A stretch of DNA of 64,000 nucleotides, from contig CM066045.1 in the NCBI GenBank assembly GCA_033557465.1, positions 131,771,596-131,835,595 on the forward strand. Direction: 5' to 3'. Under the pieces are notes generated by a model, which saw only the letters and a program-made list of their open reading frames with translations, searched no databases and had not been told where the DNA came from. Below, in pieces: positions 62,985 to 64,000 of the stretch (positions are counted from its first letter, which is position 1; every line of letters begins with the position of its first letter). The position numbers and the translations under genes were made by a program. The stretch is from Ichthyophis bannanicus (Eukaryota > Chordata > Amphibia > Gymnophiona > Ichthyophiidae).

Positions 62985-64000
62985 CTCTGGGCTCAGTGTA
63001 ATGGCGGATTGCGGAGCAATGGGGGCCTCCTATCATGGATTTGATGGCAACAGTGTCCAACGCCAAGGCCCTATGGTTCTTCAGCTGGCATTGAGAACCT
63101 ATGTCGGAAGGGCTCGATGCCCTGGTCCAGCCATGGCCCGTGTCCAGGCCCCTGTATGTATTTCCATCCTGGCCCCTGATCGATCAGGTGTAGCAGCAGA
63201 TCCAGGCACATCCGGGGCTCATGGTTCTGGTGGTCCCAAATTTGCCTCACATGCTGTAGTACGCCGATTTGATGCAGACTCCGGTGGCGAACCCTTGTCC
63301 CTATCCATTGAGGGCATCTGCTGACTTAGGGGCTTGTCTGTATTCCGGCAGTGGATAAATTCTCGCTTACGGTGTTGCTCGTGAGTGGGCACACTTGAGC
63401 CGCAGAGGCTACTCTCTGCGCATGGTGGATACTTTATTACAGGCCCAGCAGCACTCTATATTGCTGGCCTATGTATGTGTTTGGCGAATTTTGGAGGTTT
63501 GATGTGTGGATGAGTTACAACCGCTTGTTACCTCTCTTTTGTCTTTCCTTTAGGTAAGCCTCGAGAAGGGGCTGGCCTTGTGCTCTTTGAAGGTTCAGGT
63601 TGTGGCTTTGGCCTGTTTTCAGTGCTGTGTACAGGGGCAGTCCCTCGCTGCACATTTGGACACCATTCATTTTCTTTGAGGGGTTAAGCACCTTTGGCCC
63701 CATTGGTCCTCTCGGTTTCAGCGGAGGAGGTAGCGTTCTTGGTCGTGATTTGTTTGGCGCACCTGATTTTGAAACTACATGACTTATCCTGCAGAGAGCT
63801 TTACTTAGTGCTCTTCAAAGAAAAAGTGGTGCTGTGCCCCATCCCTCCTTTCTTTCAAGGTGACCTCGCCGTTTCATGTGAATCAGGTAATTGCGCTACT
63901 GGTGTTCTCTGCAGAATGGGATTCTGAAAACGTGCAGATCTTGTACTTATTGGATGTACACGGGCACTCAGATGTTACTTAAAAGTCGTGCAGGATTTCT
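62985..64000 (+). pseudogene. DIRS-H recombinase region, heavily decayed
   Basis: The first 200 bases continue the reverse-transcriptase tail in broken frames (the equivalent of VMDLMAT near 63035). Recombinase-like pieces follow: the N-terminal helices near 63395-63520, a later block near 63705-63800 (VAFLVVICLAHLILKLHDLSC, in place of the usual SARRISEL, so the catalytic Arg is not readable) and the LP/F-rich strand near 63820. Stops and shifts occur throughout. The end is outside the window. Confidence 0.6.

Larger units (their letters stand above)
41216..64000 (+). mobile_element. DIRS-H retrotransposon, host of DIRS-F and DIRS-B
   Basis: Pieces 41216-41883 (gag), 54488-55122 (gag end, then RNase H) and 62985-64000 (recombinase region) line up as one decayed element, cut by DIRS-F and DIRS-B. 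A stretch coding the gag tail and the whole reverse-transcriptase core is missing at about 54795. An AT-rich simple repeat (54487-54530) lies just after the DIRS-F junction. Its left end is not identified; DIRS-G probably inserted into its gag. The right end is beyond the window. Confidence 0.72.

Noticed and set aside
1..64000. Host genes, rRNA, tRNA genes or CRISPR arrays
   Set aside because: Every convincing protein similarity belongs to a mobile element. The only tRNA-like signal is a SINE head, and the repeats are terminal repeats or minisatellites without CRISPR spacing.

Overview
The window is eukaryotic repeat DNA with no recognisable host gene. It is an almost solid stack of retrotransposons, each broken into by later ones. 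The mix is DIRS tyrosine-recombinase elements, CR1 and L2 LINEs, L1-type LINEs, non-autonomous hAT elements, a tRNA-derived SINE and one SCAN-gag Ty3/Gypsy element. It points to a vertebrate, most likely an amphibian; a caecilian would fit because of the DIRS load, but the species cannot be fixed from the sequence. Element names here (DIRS-A to -H, L2-P, L2-M and so on) are local labels.

Left block, 1-20339: DIRS-A (1-13403, left end outside the window) lies inside DIRS-C (to 18603), which lies inside DIRS-D (to 20339). DIRS-A is broken by an L1 (709-2405, minus) and a CR1 (3499-10329, minus), and the CR1 is broken by a 3.1-kb hAT (4755-7875). DIRS-C is broken by an L2 (16102-17640) whose reverse transcriptase reads in frame with the DIRS recombinase.

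Middle, 20340-24157: a gene-free stretch, a probable DIRS left-end fragment, then an L1 carrying a tRNA-derived SINE.

Right block, 24158-64000: DIRS-H is the outermost host (from 41216 past the window end). DIRS-G abuts and probably interrupts its gag. DIRS-F (41884-54487) and DIRS-B (55123-62984) are inserted further along. The right terminal repeat of DIRS-G was split by a minus-strand L2 (L2-M, 24768-41076), which was itself split by a CR1 (25294-27524), a short SINE-like unit, a near full-length L2 (L2-P, 27831-33160, carrying a solo LTR) and DIRS-E (33931-40157, carrying an L2 fragment). DIRS-F carries a young Gypsy element (45326-52282, minus). DIRS-B carries a second hAT of the same family (56958-59173). 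Several junctions restore a reading frame when the insert is removed, so the nesting order is well supported.

How the parts work: DIRS elements encode Gag, a reverse transcriptase with RNase H, and a tyrosine recombinase that integrates a circular DNA copy without target duplication. Their inverted terminal repeats and internal complementary regions are readable here in several elements. LINEs use target-primed reverse transcription. The Gypsy element encodes SCAN-like Gag, protease, dUTPase, reverse transcriptase and RNase H, but I find no integrase, and its pol frame runs 343 codons into the 3' LTR. Most genes are broken. The Gypsy pol, the DIRS-A recombinase, the DIRS-E gag and the L2-P reverse transcriptase frame remain open.
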